A stretch of 64,000 nt of DNA from Chryseobacterium turcicum (lineage in GTDB: Bacteria > Bacteroidota > Bacteroidia > Flavobacteriales > Weeksellaceae): positions 62,001-126,000 of the forward strand of contig NZ_JAJNAY010000003.1 in NCBI RefSeq assembly GCF_021010565.1, written 5' to 3'. Position numbers and translations under genes: made by a program. The notes under the pieces are model-generated. The model ran no database searches. It had not been told where the DNA came from and saw nothing but the letters and a program-made list of their open reading frames with translations. How positions within the stretch are numbered: position 1 is the first letter of the stretch; every line of letters starts with the position of its first letter. Positions 34,062 to 42,308 of this stretch are shown in pieces.

Positions 34062-34861
34062 TGGATTATTCTTGGTTAACAGATTTAAACAATCTCATTT
34101 CTTCCAACAACTTATTCTCCTATACCATTATCGGGGCAAAATCTTTAGCAATGGTTCTTTTACTGTTTAAGATATTCGGAAACTTTCTACAGACTGCCGA
34201 AAACCCTGAAATGCCCAAAATAGGTGGAATCATAAGTATTATTGGATACGGATTATTGATTATAGGAAGTGATTGGGTTGTTAATGTTATTGAAACAGTT
34301 TTCGCAAATATTGACATTAGTGTTGCAGATCAAAAACCACTGTATGACGACAGTGTGAAAAGATATCTCCTGCAACTTGATCAGTTGGCAGATGATATGG
34401 GACCGATCGATAAAATGTCGTATTACACCTCGCTGATGCCACTGTATCTAACTACAGGTCTAATGACATTCACACAGGAAATATTAGCTGTTTTAGATAT
34501 TGCAGTAGTAGGAATGTATCTTATTCAAAGAGTTTTCCTTTTGCAGCTTTTCAAATTTATTTTTCCGTTTGCAATTGCTTTGTCTACCACAAAAGGTTTC
34601 GAAGAAATGTTTTCCCGCTGGATTAAAATCTACATCGGTCTTTTTGTTTTAGGAATTGCTTATGTCGCCATCATTGAATTTACATCAATCATTTACGGAT
34701 TTATACAGGATAAAATAGGATTAGATTTTCATACGATAAACTACGATACAGATTTACGATATCTGTTTGCTTACACTATTGGAGCTTCACTTATTGCCTT
34801 CATGGTAAAGCTTGGTCTTTTTGCATTGGTCACAAAAGAAGTAAGAGGATATTTTAACTAA
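34061..34861 (+). CDS. traJ: TraJ-like membrane protein (VirB6-like)
   Basis: A 266-residue polytopic protein with about five membrane segments (TIIGAKSLAMVLLLFKIFG, GIISIIGYGLLIIGSDWVV, FKFIFPFAIALS, WIKIYIGLFVLGIAYVAIIE, LIAFMVKLGLFALVT). It corresponds to the TraJ/VirB6-like inner-membrane channel component. Placement between traI and traK matches Bacteroidetes conjugative elements. Confidence 0.82.
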   Translation: MDYSWLTDLNNLISSNNLFSYTIIGAKSLAMVLLLFKIFGNFLQTAENPEMPKIGGIISIIGYGLLIIGSDWVVNVIETVFANIDISVADQKPLYDDSVKRYLLQLDQLADDMGPIDKMSYYTSLMPLYLTTGLMTFTQEILAVLDIAVVGMYLIQRVFLLQLFKFIFPFAIALSTTKGFEEMFSRWIKIYIGLFVLGIAYVAIIEFTSIIYGFIQDKIGLDFHTINYDTDLRYLFAYTIGASLIAFMVKLGLFALVTKEVRGYFN

Positions 34862-34867
34862 AAATTT

Positions 34868-35560
34868 ATGAAAGAACAAAAGATTACAGTGGGGAAAAAT
34901 CTCTACACTGATCTCAATAAAAACAAAAGAACTGTTTGGGCAATACTGATTGTATCGGTGATTTCAATTATATGCTTCACTTACTTTTCTCTAGTTGTGT
35001 ACAGCGACAGTACCACTAAAATTTACACGATCAACAATCGTGGCGATCTAATACCCTTGTCGTTAGTGGATGAACAGAGAGATAAAATAAAAGTAGTTCA
35101 GTCAAATGCCGAATATTTTGCAAAACAACTCTACGAATTAGATCAGTACAACCTGAAAGATAAGAAGGAAAAACTACTGTGGTTAGTTGACAAACAGCCC
35201 ACTGAAATCATAAAAGACAAAGAAAGAAAAAATTACTATTCTAATTTTTTAAGTATCAACGGTCTAATTCAGAAGGCCGAAATTATACCGGACTCATGGG
35301 AGATAAGTCAGGTTGAAGAAAACCCTTTGGTTAATTTTTCTGTTATCATTAAGAGGATTAATGGTAACAACGAAGAGTTTTTTAAAGCTGATATTAAACT
35401 GAGAATGACAAAAGTTCATATCAACTATCCCTTTAATCCTTTTGGATTCTTGATCACAAATTTCGAGGAATCATTAAGCAGAATAGAAAAACCTTCTGAT
35501 GATGAACAGGAAAACCTTGACAGTCTTAAAAGTAACCAGCCTAAACCCGTCGTTGAGTAA
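34868..35560 (+). CDS. traK: TraK-like protein (VirB8-like)
   Basis: A 230-residue bitopic protein. One membrane helix (VWAILIVSVISIICFTYFSL, about 25-45) is followed by a periplasmic domain. The segment VYSDSTTKIYTINNRGDLIP after the helix is characteristic of the TraK family. It overlaps traM by one base. It probably links the inner-membrane complex to the TraM-N-O core. Confidence 0.85.
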   Translation: MKEQKITVGKNLYTDLNKNKRTVWAILIVSVISIICFTYFSLVVYSDSTTKIYTINNRGDLIPLSLVDEQRDKIKVVQSNAEYFAKQLYELDQYNLKDKKEKLLWLVDKQPTEIIKDKERKNYYSNFLSINGLIQKAEIIPDSWEISQVEENPLVNFSVIIKRINGNNEEFFKADIKLRMTKVHINYPFNPFGFLITNFEESLSRIEKPSDDEQENLDSLKSNQPKPVVE

Positions 35561-36585
35561 TGGAAAAATTTAAACAAATCTGGAAAAGTCAATCTGAAGA
35601 TCAGCGTCGAAAAATTATTGCATACAGTATAGTAGGAGTTTTAGGTGTAGGAATGTTCTCAGCAGTTTATCTCATAAAAAGCGAAGATACTATTCAAAAA
35701 GTTGATGAACTTTCCAATCCGGATGCCAAAGCAGGTAAGAACTACAATAGTAGACTGGAAGCTAACCAAATGGATCGTAAAGACTCAAGCAATATCAATA
35801 TGGCGATAGATGAGATTTTCGGAACATCAAAACCAGAACCAGTCACGGAAGAACAAGCGGAAATCAATTCTGAAACATATTATGAACCAAACTATTCTTC
35901 GCCTCAAAGTTCTCAAACCAATTATTCAGGTTCAGCAAGGGGAGGAGGAGCTTCAACACGCAGAAGTTATCAATACGAAAATGAGAAAAACAATGATTCT
36001 GAATTTTATGAAGAACCCCAAAATACTTTAGGTATTTCTAAGGCAGAAAAAAGAGAATCTACCAAACGTTACAGCAAAAAAGAGCTGGTAGGCTTAGAGG
36101 AATTAGCAGAAAACATTGACAGAGAAGAAGACATTTCTAACCTTCAACAGGAGAAAAAAACCATGCAGATTAAAGCAAGACTTCTGTCTCAAGGCTTTAT
36201 CAATACAGGGAAATCTATTTCATTTGTTCTCCTTGAAAAAGCGAAAATTAATGATGTAACGACAAAAAAAGGTCAGATAGTCACAGGCGTTGCCCAGGAA
36301 CAAAACAACCGGCTAATGGTAAAGTTTACCACCATAAAAGCTGATGGCAAAATTATTCCAGTAGAAATGCAGCTCTACGGCTCAGACGGCATGGAAGGAT
36401 TACCTATTTCAGGAGTTGAACAACAGTCATCTGGCAGAACGTCATCCATTATTAACAGTACGATTGGGAGCGTTCCAGTCATTGGTGGTATTGCAAACGA
36501 TGCCATTCAAAATACCAGCAGCAATCGAAAATCAAATATCAAATTAACCCCAAACATTTCATGCATCATTTTATATAAAATTTAA
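35560..36585 (+). CDS. traM: TraM-like protein (VirB10-like)
   Basis: A 341-residue protein with one N-terminal membrane helix (IIAYSIVGVLGVGMFSAVYL) and a long low-complexity linker at about 50-195 (acidic, glutamine- and serine-rich, including SGSARGGGASTRRSYQYEN). The C-terminal beta domain includes LLSQGFINTGKSISFVLLEK. This is the usual TraM/VirB10 architecture that spans the periplasm. The next gene, traN, starts one base after its stop. Confidence 0.85.
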   Translation: MEKFKQIWKSQSEDQRRKIIAYSIVGVLGVGMFSAVYLIKSEDTIQKVDELSNPDAKAGKNYNSRLEANQMDRKDSSNINMAIDEIFGTSKPEPVTEEQAEINSETYYEPNYSSPQSSQTNYSGSARGGGASTRRSYQYENEKNNDSEFYEEPQNTLGISKAEKRESTKRYSKKELVGLEELAENIDREEDISNLQQEKKTMQIKARLLSQGFINTGKSISFVLLEKAKINDVTTKKGQIVTGVAQEQNNRLMVKFTTIKADGKIIPVEMQLYGSDGMEGLPISGVEQQSSGRTSSIINSTIGSVPVIGGIANDAIQNTSSNRKSNIKLTPNISCIILYKI

Positions 36586-36586
36586 T

Positions 36587-37135
36587 ATGAAAAAAATCTT
36601 AATTTTTGCTTTTCTATTAACGATAAGCAAAGCGTATTCACAAACCGCAACTATTTCAGATTCGGTAAAAGTAGAAAACACTAATGTTTCAGCAACCGAG
36701 AAACATATTACTATTTCTGAAAAAATATTGAAGAAAAAAGGTTGGATTAACAACCGAAATTCTTTCTACACCAGAGGAATGCTTGGTTTTATTAAAGGTA
36801 TTTATTCAGGTGACAAAAAGATTTTCGTTTTAGCGGAATTCAGAAATACCACCAACATTAATTATGACATTGAAAGCATCTCATTTTTGTCTAATCCTAT
36901 TAGAAATGGTGTGAAACAAATTGAAGCAGATGAAAAAATATATGTCCCTGTATATCAAACTGAGGCCGAATCCATCGATAAAAAATCAACTAAGAGAGTT
37001 GTTTTTGCCTTTGAAAAATTTACAATTTCTGATGATAAAAATATCATTTTAATAATGAACGAATTAGAAGGAGAGAGAACAATTTCACTTGAAATAAAAC
37101 CACAATATATATCAAAAGCAGAATTTATCAACTAA
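36587..37135 (+). CDS. traN: TraN-like protein (VirB9-like, DUF4138)
   Basis: A 182-residue protein with a signal peptide (KKILIFAFLLTISKAYSQ). It has the segments GMLGFIKGIYSGDKKIFVLA and RNTTNINYDIESISF, which fit the C-terminal DUF4138 domain of TraN proteins. It is shorter than the usual TraN of about 300 residues, so the N-terminal part of the family seems reduced. It is predicted as the outer part of the conjugation core complex. Confidence 0.75.
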   Translation: MKKILIFAFLLTISKAYSQTATISDSVKVENTNVSATEKHITISEKILKKKGWINNRNSFYTRGMLGFIKGIYSGDKKIFVLAEFRNTTNINYDIESISFLSNPIRNGVKQIEADEKIYVPVYQTEAESIDKKSTKRVVFAFEKFTISDDKNIILIMNELEGERTISLEIKPQYISKAEFIN

Positions 37136-37140
37136 TAAGT

Positions 37141-37710
37141 ATGAAAAAAATATTCACAACAACGTTATTACTGATTGGTTTCCTGGCTTTCTCCCAAGGC
37201 AGAAGAGCTGATCAGAATGCCTTACAAGCATCGTTTGGAGTAATGCCTGATACCGAAAAAACTGATCAAACTTCATTTATGATGAAAGCTGGCTACTCAA
37301 AAGTAATCGGTAAAAAAGGGTTTTTAGGTAAAGCTGAAATATTTTACCAAAAATATGGCGTGGGATACATTGATTCCCAGATTTTGCCGTATCAAAAAAT
37401 CGGAATTTCTGCTCAGGCAGGATGGTCATTTGAAAATCTGTCACCATTCTTTCTTAATATATATTTGGGTGGCTTTGCTGCACACGAAACCGTTAACGGA
37501 GGGAAAAGTAAAGACCTCATATATCAAGCTGAAATTCCGGAAAAGGTTAAAGGAATTACTTACGGAATTAACGGCGGTTTGGAAGCGGAATTAATAATTT
37601 ATAAAAATGTAAGCTTCACCGTAGATTACAATCAGTACTATGACCTCAAGTCAAATTTTTCCGAAACAAGCTACGGAGTACTCGGAGGTTTAAAAGTCTA
37701 TTTAAATTAA
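37141..37710 (+). CDS. traO: TraO-like outer-membrane protein
   Basis: A 189-residue protein with a signal peptide (KKIFTTTLLLIGFLAFSQG) and a predicted eight-stranded-barrel pattern: aromatic-glycine strands such as SFMMKAGYSKVIGKKGFLGK, and a final strand GVLGGLKVYLN ending in asparagine. This fits the TraO family of conjugation outer-membrane proteins. It lies five bases after traN. Confidence 0.78.
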   Translation: MKKIFTTTLLLIGFLAFSQGRRADQNALQASFGVMPDTEKTDQTSFMMKAGYSKVIGKKGFLGKAEIFYQKYGVGYIDSQILPYQKIGISAQAGWSFENLSPFFLNIYLGGFAAHETVNGGKSKDLIYQAEIPEKVKGITYGINGGLEAELIIYKNVSFTVDYNQYYDLKSNFSETSYGVLGGLKVYLN

Positions 37711-37715
37711 ACTTT

Positions 37716-37976
37716 ATGATGGAAAACAGAAAAAATTACATCGAGATTATTTGGGTTTCATGCCTTGGCTTACTTTCCGCAATTCTGTGGGCAGTCCTCG
37801 GCTTTCTGACCTACGTCTTATACACATCAACCATTCTTACTGAAAAAAAAGAAGTATTAGATTTCTTGAATAACCGAAATGTTACAAATACCTTTCTCGG
37901 ATTCGGATTACTATTTATTCTTTCTCTCATTGCGACTGCATTATTATTTAAAAAAATCAAAAATATTGAAATATGA
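37716..37976 (+). CDS. Small two-helix membrane protein in the tra operon
   Basis: An 86-residue protein with two membrane segments (IIWVSCLGLLSAILWAVLG and TFLGFGLLFILSLIATALLF). The position after traO suggests a TraP-like accessory role, but no motif supports that. It overlaps the following lipoprotein gene by four bases (ATGA). Confidence 0.6.
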   Translation: MMENRKNYIEIIWVSCLGLLSAILWAVLGFLTYVLYTSTILTEKKEVLDFLNNRNVTNTFLGFGLLFILSLIATALLFKKIKNIEI

Positions 37977-39439
37977 AAAAACTACTTTTAATTTTCTGCA
38001 CTCTAGTATGTATAGTCAGTTGTCAAAGTGATCGTGAATTGGAAGATTCTAGTTCTTCTCAATTTTCGTTTAGCATTGACCGTGACGAAAATTTCATTGA
38101 AAAAGCAGTAGGAGAGACAAACCAGTTAAAATTTAATGTAAATCCAACCTATGATTTTAGTTCGCTTGAAACCTCCATAAAATTCACAACCAATTTGGAT
38201 GGTGTATTAAAATTAAATGGGGAAATTTTAAATGCTAATCAAAAATATACATTGACCTCAAAAGATAATATTTTTGAATATATCGGTAATGTCTCCGGAA
38301 TACATCAACTGAAGTTTACCGTTCAAAATTCTAAAGGATTTTCTGCAGAAGAATCTTTTGAACTAAAATATTCGATTTCTGAGTTTGCTCTTACGTACAT
38401 CGGTGGAACTGCTGACATTTATCAAGGTGATGAAACTAATTATTTAATGAAAATTGTTCCTGGCGCAGGGCAATTATCGAGTGGATACCAAATCAAGTTT
38501 AATGACTATAATTCGAACAATGGTAGTATAAAGCTAAATGGAGTAGATGCTCAAATAGGTCAGTTTTATCCTCTGCCAAATATTGATAATTTCAACATCG
38601 TTCTGAAGACAAACCAAATAGGTCAGGGTGCGCTGAATTACACTGTTAAAAACAGCACTGTAAGCAAAGATTATGATATTCAGCAAACCATAATAGCAAG
38701 AAAAATTGTTGTCGAATCAATGAACATCAATTCAACTTCCGTTGTCCCAAATTCTCCCATGTCATTAATTGGTATAGTAAAAAAAACACCCATTACTTCA
38801 AATTCATCTGTGAGCTATAAAACATGGATTTCTTCTGCTTCAAATAATAATATGACCGGTATACAGAACACAAACAACATCTATATTCCTTATGCTTTAA
38901 CTTCTACTGGAAGTTTTAACTATAATTTCAATGCTGTAAATTCAGGAACCTATACCTACAATATTCAGTTTAAAGATGAATATGGAAATGAAAGTGATGT
39001 TGAATCTTTTACTGTACAAGTTCAGGCACCTTTAGAATTTATAGGAACACCCTCGGGGAGCTATACGATGTCCCGACAATTCTATCCTTCAGGTGGCAAT
39101 AATGGATATCGGGTGCATTCAAAAGAGTACATGAAAAATTTTAAAGTTCAGGCAGGTGGATCTAATTCAATTACTCAGATAAAATATGAATATAGATTTA
39201 CCTTTGCGCAGACTCCAAGGTTATTTACGTATGAGGAAAACTTCAACAGCGGAAATAATACTGTGGAATATAATAACACAACGGTTCCTGCACAGTTTTT
39301 ACTAAGCTCTAATAATTTCTCTTTCACCGATACAGCAATACCGATTGTTGATGGAACGCTTAAAATTATCGTATTCGCTTCCGATGGAACATCTATTACC
39401 CAGACAGTTCCTATAGATGTTAATTTTGTGAATTATTAA
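37973..39439 (+). CDS. TraQ-like multi-domain surface lipoprotein
   Basis: A 488-residue protein with a lipoprotein signal (KKLLLIFCTLVCIVSCQSD; modified cysteine about 17). Three immunoglobulin-like repeats follow. Each has a strand pattern close to the DUF3872/TraQ domain, as in LKLNGEILNANQKYTL with GIHQLKFTVQNSKG, and SIKLNGVDAQIGQFYPLP with GQGALNYTVKNSTV. TraQ proteins normally have one such domain, so this looks like an expanded version. It is the last gene before the terminator at 39486. It is likely exposed in the periplasm or at the surface and may help mating contact (inference). Confidence 0.65.
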   Translation: MKKLLLIFCTLVCIVSCQSDRELEDSSSSQFSFSIDRDENFIEKAVGETNQLKFNVNPTYDFSSLETSIKFTTNLDGVLKLNGEILNANQKYTLTSKDNIFEYIGNVSGIHQLKFTVQNSKGFSAEESFELKYSISEFALTYIGGTADIYQGDETNYLMKIVPGAGQLSSGYQIKFNDYNSNNGSIKLNGVDAQIGQFYPLPNIDNFNIVLKTNQIGQGALNYTVKNSTVSKDYDIQQTIIARKIVVESMNINSTSVVPNSPMSLIGIVKKTPITSNSSVSYKTWISSASNNNMTGIQNTNNIYIPYALTSTGSFNYNFNAVNSGTYTYNIQFKDEYGNESDVESFTVQVQAPLEFIGTPSGSYTMSRQFYPSGGNNGYRVHSKEYMKNFKVQAGGSNSITQIKYEYRFTFAQTPRLFTYEENFNSGNNTVEYNNTTVPAQFLLSSNNFSFTDTAIPIVDGTLKIIVFASDGTSITQTVPIDVNFVNY

Positions 39440-39485
39440 AATAATATCTTCTCACATTCAACAGATTGTGTTTGGTTTTTTGGTG

Positions 39486-39520
39486 ACAAAGGCTTGGATT
39501 TTTTCTGAGCCTTTGTTTTA
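39486..39520 (+). terminator. Intrinsic terminator at the end of the tra operon
   Basis: Stem ACAAAGGCT with AGCCTTTGT around a 13-base loop, followed by TTTTAT. It lies 47 bases after the lipoprotein stop. Confidence 0.8.
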
Positions 39521-39587
39521 TAAAAATACCACTAAGTAGGTATTTTAGATAATAACCTCTTACTGTAACTTTATTAAAATTACAGAC

Positions 39588-40031
39588 ATGAAAAAACTAT
39601 CTATTATTCTACATTTCCTCATGATAGGAATCTTCTTTTCGCACGCTCAAAAAAAAGTAGAGAAAATTGAATTAAATGGAGATACATATACCGTCAGTAA
39701 AGTTTTTCCAAAAGAAATTCTAGGGAAATATCTCTACGAAAAAAAGGGAGAACCTATTGTAGAACTTTACGAAAACGGAGAAGGTGTTTTTCAACCTCAT
39801 ATGACCGCTCCAATCAAGATTAAGTTTTGGATTGACTGTGATGAAAAAGGTATTCCCAGAAAAGAACAGCATATAGAATCCAGATATGGTTATACGTTAC
39901 TCATTCAATATTTGGATGGCACCAACGGCAATTATGCTGTAGGGAAATATGACCTAATGGGAGTGCATATTCTGAAAGATTCGGGTTATGCTGTGATTTA
40001 TGGTGAAAGGTATAAAGCTTTGACTGAATAA
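39588..40031 (+). CDS. Hypothetical secreted protein
   Basis: A 147-residue protein with a signal peptide (KKLSIILHFLMIGIFFSHAQ) and a small beta-rich domain containing KYLYEKKGEPIVELYENGEG and SGYAVIYGERYKALTE. No known family is recognised. It stands alone between two terminators. Confidence 0.6.
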   Translation: MKKLSIILHFLMIGIFFSHAQKKVEKIELNGDTYTVSKVFPKEILGKYLYEKKGEPIVELYENGEGVFQPHMTAPIKIKFWIDCDEKGIPRKEQHIESRYGYTLLIQYLDGTNGNYAVGKYDLMGVHILKDSGYAVIYGERYKALTE

Positions 40032-40058
40032 TTTTCAACTCATCTATTCTTTTACATA

Positions 40059-40085
40059 AACTGATTTTTTTAAATCAGTTTTTTC
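40059..40085. terminator. Bidirectional intrinsic terminator
   Basis: A nine-base stem AACTGATTT with AAATCAGTT, then T on the plus strand. It overlaps the 3' end of the small minus-strand regulator gene and can serve both convergent genes. Confidence 0.7.
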
Positions 40086-40273
40086 GCTTTTAAAATAGCT
40101 CCAAGCTGAAATAATGTTTTAGCACCATATTGCCTGCGTATTGCTGTCAATCTTTTTTCTATAGTGCTTATGCTCACTTTTATGGCTTTCTCTTTTTGCA
40201 GATAAAGTGCTATTTCATTTATTTGCAGCCCTCTTTCTAAGCATTTTAAAATTTCAAGATCACGATTTTCCAC
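40070..40273 (-). CDS. Short LuxR-type helix-turn-helix protein
   Basis: A 67-residue protein made almost only of a GerE/LuxR-like DNA-binding domain (RDLEILKCLERGLQINEIAL, KVSISTIEKRLTAIRRQYGA). Stand-alone HTH domains of this size exist, but it may also be the remnant of a longer regulator. Its promoter region faces the secreted-protein gene at 40381. Confidence 0.6.
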   Translation of the reverse strand: MENRDLEILKCLERGLQINEIALYLQKEKAIKVSISTIEKRLTAIRRQYGAKTLFQLGAILKAKKLI

Positions 40274-40380
40274 AAGTTTATTTTTTTGTATAAATGTATG
40301 AATTAAATATTTATCTCATTTTACGTTATCCCATAGTATTTATATTGGACATGTTGCTATATTTGAGAAAAATTTATTCC

Positions 40381-41469
40381 ATGAAAAAACTATTATTGCT
40401 GTCAGCTGTAATTTTCAGCACATTCGTCCTTGCTCAACAATCAAAATTTTCGGGCAACTATTCCACAAAATCTTTAAAGGAAATACACAAAACAGTACCT
40501 GAAAATGAAAAAAGTGAATTCTATAAACAATATTTCCGTGCCCTTTACTTTGAGGATATGAAAGACGTTTTTAATTATAAAAACTATTCTGATATCATTT
40601 TAAAAAAGTTCACGGATACTATTCTTTCGCATTATGATGGTGGAGAAGTTGTAAGTAATGATAATGAAGTTTTTAAACCAAGTACAACTTGGGACAAATA
40701 TTTAGAAGACTATAATGCATACCTGAATATTGATCCTAAAGAAACAGATAGTCTTATTGCCAAAACGTTACTATTTAGAGATAAAGAGGAAAAGAAAAAA
40801 TTCTTTGAAGGTTTGAAGGTTCAGATGGGTTCCTATTTTGATAAAGCCGAAAAATCTCCCGAACAACTTAAAAAAGAATACGAAGAATTAATTGCGGTCG
40901 AAAAAGAAAATTTTGAAAATGATCAATCTACAAGCATCGGATTGAAAACGATTCTGTATACACTGGATCAACAATTTGCCACCCAAGAAACTTCCGAAGA
41001 ATTTCGATATTTATTACAAAAAAATTTCAGTTCTAGTATTGGTTTTGGCAATTACTTACCTTATCCCTCGAATGAAGCAGGAGAGGCCTCAGCTTTTGAA
41101 AGTTTACCTGGAGAAATACTTACTTACGCTACTGAAACAGGTACGGCAGAAGGCAGAAGTTTTCATAGCTACAAAATTACCGGAGACAATATAATACCAA
41201 TAACTATTGACTCTTTTGATGATAATTTTTACAAAAAGGTTTCAAAGTATGCAAAAACAGGATGGCGCACAGAGCCTCGAGCTTTCTACACTATTGAGAA
41301 AAATAAAATAGGAGAATATGTTATTTCAACAGGCTTGTATACAGTAGATGACTTTAGCACCGCTCCTTCAATGAGTATCGAATATAAAACCACAGATTTT
41401 AAAAGTTTTACGCCTTTAAGAATTGCCAAGAATGAAGATGATAATCTTGTTTGGAAAAAGATTAAGTAA
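40381..41469 (+). CDS. Hypothetical secreted protein (362 residues)
   Basis: I start it at MKKLLLLSAVIFSTFVLAQQ, which gives a clean signal peptide; the frame extends 29 codons upstream without coding character. The mature protein is helix-rich and highly charged in its first half (EEKKKFFEGLKVQMGSYFDK). Its beta-rich end contains IGEYVISTGLYTVDDFSTAP. No family is recognised. It is transcribed away from the short LuxR-type gene, which might regulate it. Confidence 0.62.
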   Translation: MKKLLLLSAVIFSTFVLAQQSKFSGNYSTKSLKEIHKTVPENEKSEFYKQYFRALYFEDMKDVFNYKNYSDIILKKFTDTILSHYDGGEVVSNDNEVFKPSTTWDKYLEDYNAYLNIDPKETDSLIAKTLLFRDKEEKKKFFEGLKVQMGSYFDKAEKSPEQLKKEYEELIAVEKENFENDQSTSIGLKTILYTLDQQFATQETSEEFRYLLQKNFSSSIGFGNYLPYPSNEAGEASAFESLPGEILTYATETGTAEGRSFHSYKITGDNIIPITIDSFDDNFYKKVSKYAKTGWRTEPRAFYTIEKNKIGEYVISTGLYTVDDFSTAPSMSIEYKTTDFKSFTPLRIAKNEDDNLVWKKIK

Positions 41470-41591
41470 ATAAAAGCCTGATTTTTTTGACTATGTACCA
41501 CTGCCGTAGATTGGCAGGGTTGCACTCTACATTTATATAACTATAAATGAAAATCAGCGACTTCAATTTTAAAAAATTAAAAATCTAAACT

Positions 41592-41822
41592 ATGCCAAAA
41601 TTTTATTGCAAATGGTGCGGTAGCAATTACTCAAGTGTATCTTCTTTAGCTTCATTATCGTGTTCAAAAAATCCTGAAGGAAAAAAACACGCCCTTTACG
41701 AAGGCTCTGAAAAATCTCAATACACTTGTAAGTGTTGTGGAGCTAAATACTCCAGCTTATCGAGTTTAACCTCGCTTTCGTGTTCAAAAAGTCCAACAAA
41801 GAAACATCAGCCAGCATTATAA
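41592..41822 (+). CDS. Small tandem zinc-ribbon-like protein
   Basis: A 76-residue protein made of two near-identical modules. Each has CxxCG followed by YSS-[VL]-SSL-[AT]-SLSCSK and a histidine (FYCKWCGSNYSSVSSLASLS and YTCKCCGAKYSSLSSLTSLS). The three cysteines and one histidine per module could each bind a zinc ion. The stop is directly followed by the exonuclease start (TAAATG), so the two are co-translated. The role is unknown; it could be a nucleic-acid or protein-binding adaptor. Confidence 0.7.
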   Translation: MPKFYCKWCGSNYSSVSSLASLSCSKNPEGKKHALYEGSEKSQYTCKCCGAKYSSLSSLTSLSCSKSPTKKHQPAL

Positions 41823-42308
41823 ATGAAAAACTTCACAGCAATCGATTTTGAAACCGCGCAGGGTTTTCGCCACACGATCTGTCAGGTTGGGCTTGTACGC
41901 GTAGAGAACGGAGTCGTAACCAATGAAGTTAACCTTCTCGTTCAGCCTCCAGATAATTATTATTGGCCAAGATTTACTGAGATTCATGGAATCACACCGA
42001 TAATGACAAGAAATTCTGCTACTTTCAATCAGATCTGGCATCAGATTGAACCTTTTATTAAAGGACAAACCGTTGTGGCTCACAATGGTTTGTCTTTCGA
42101 TTTTCCGGTACTTCAAAAGACGCTGGAATATTACGGAATGACTGCCCCTGCATACGATAAACATTGTACTTACAGAATCTTTAAACAAAATCTGGCTTCA
42201 CTTTGTGGTCAGTATAATATTTCACTAAACCACCACGATGCACTGAGCGATGCGAAAGCTTGTGCGGAGTTGTTTTTAATACATTTGAGAAATGGGAACC
42301 AAAATTAA
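41823..42308 (+). CDS. DEDDh-type 3'-5' exonuclease
   Basis: A 161-residue protein of the DnaQ/RNase T superfamily. Motif I is TAIDFETA at about residues 5-12, motif II VVAHNGLSFDFPVL at about 85-98, and motif III NHHDALSDAKACAELF at about 138-153. These supply all the metal-binding acids and the catalytic histidine. It lacks polymerase-binding extensions. It overlaps the first DUF262 gene by 17 bases and so belongs to the same operon. It would trim DNA or RNA 3' ends, perhaps as a nuclease arm of a defence set. Confidence 0.9.
   Translation: MKNFTAIDFETAQGFRHTICQVGLVRVENGVVTNEVNLLVQPPDNYYWPRFTEIHGITPIMTRNSATFNQIWHQIEPFIKGQTVVAHNGLSFDFPVLQKTLEYYGMTAPAYDKHCTYRIFKQNLASLCGQYNISLNHHDALSDAKACAELFLIHLRNGNQN

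Noticed and set aside
41503..41520. Small hairpin CTGCC/GGCAG after the secreted-protein gene
   Set aside because: The stem is only five bases and no T run follows, so it is not a convincing terminator.
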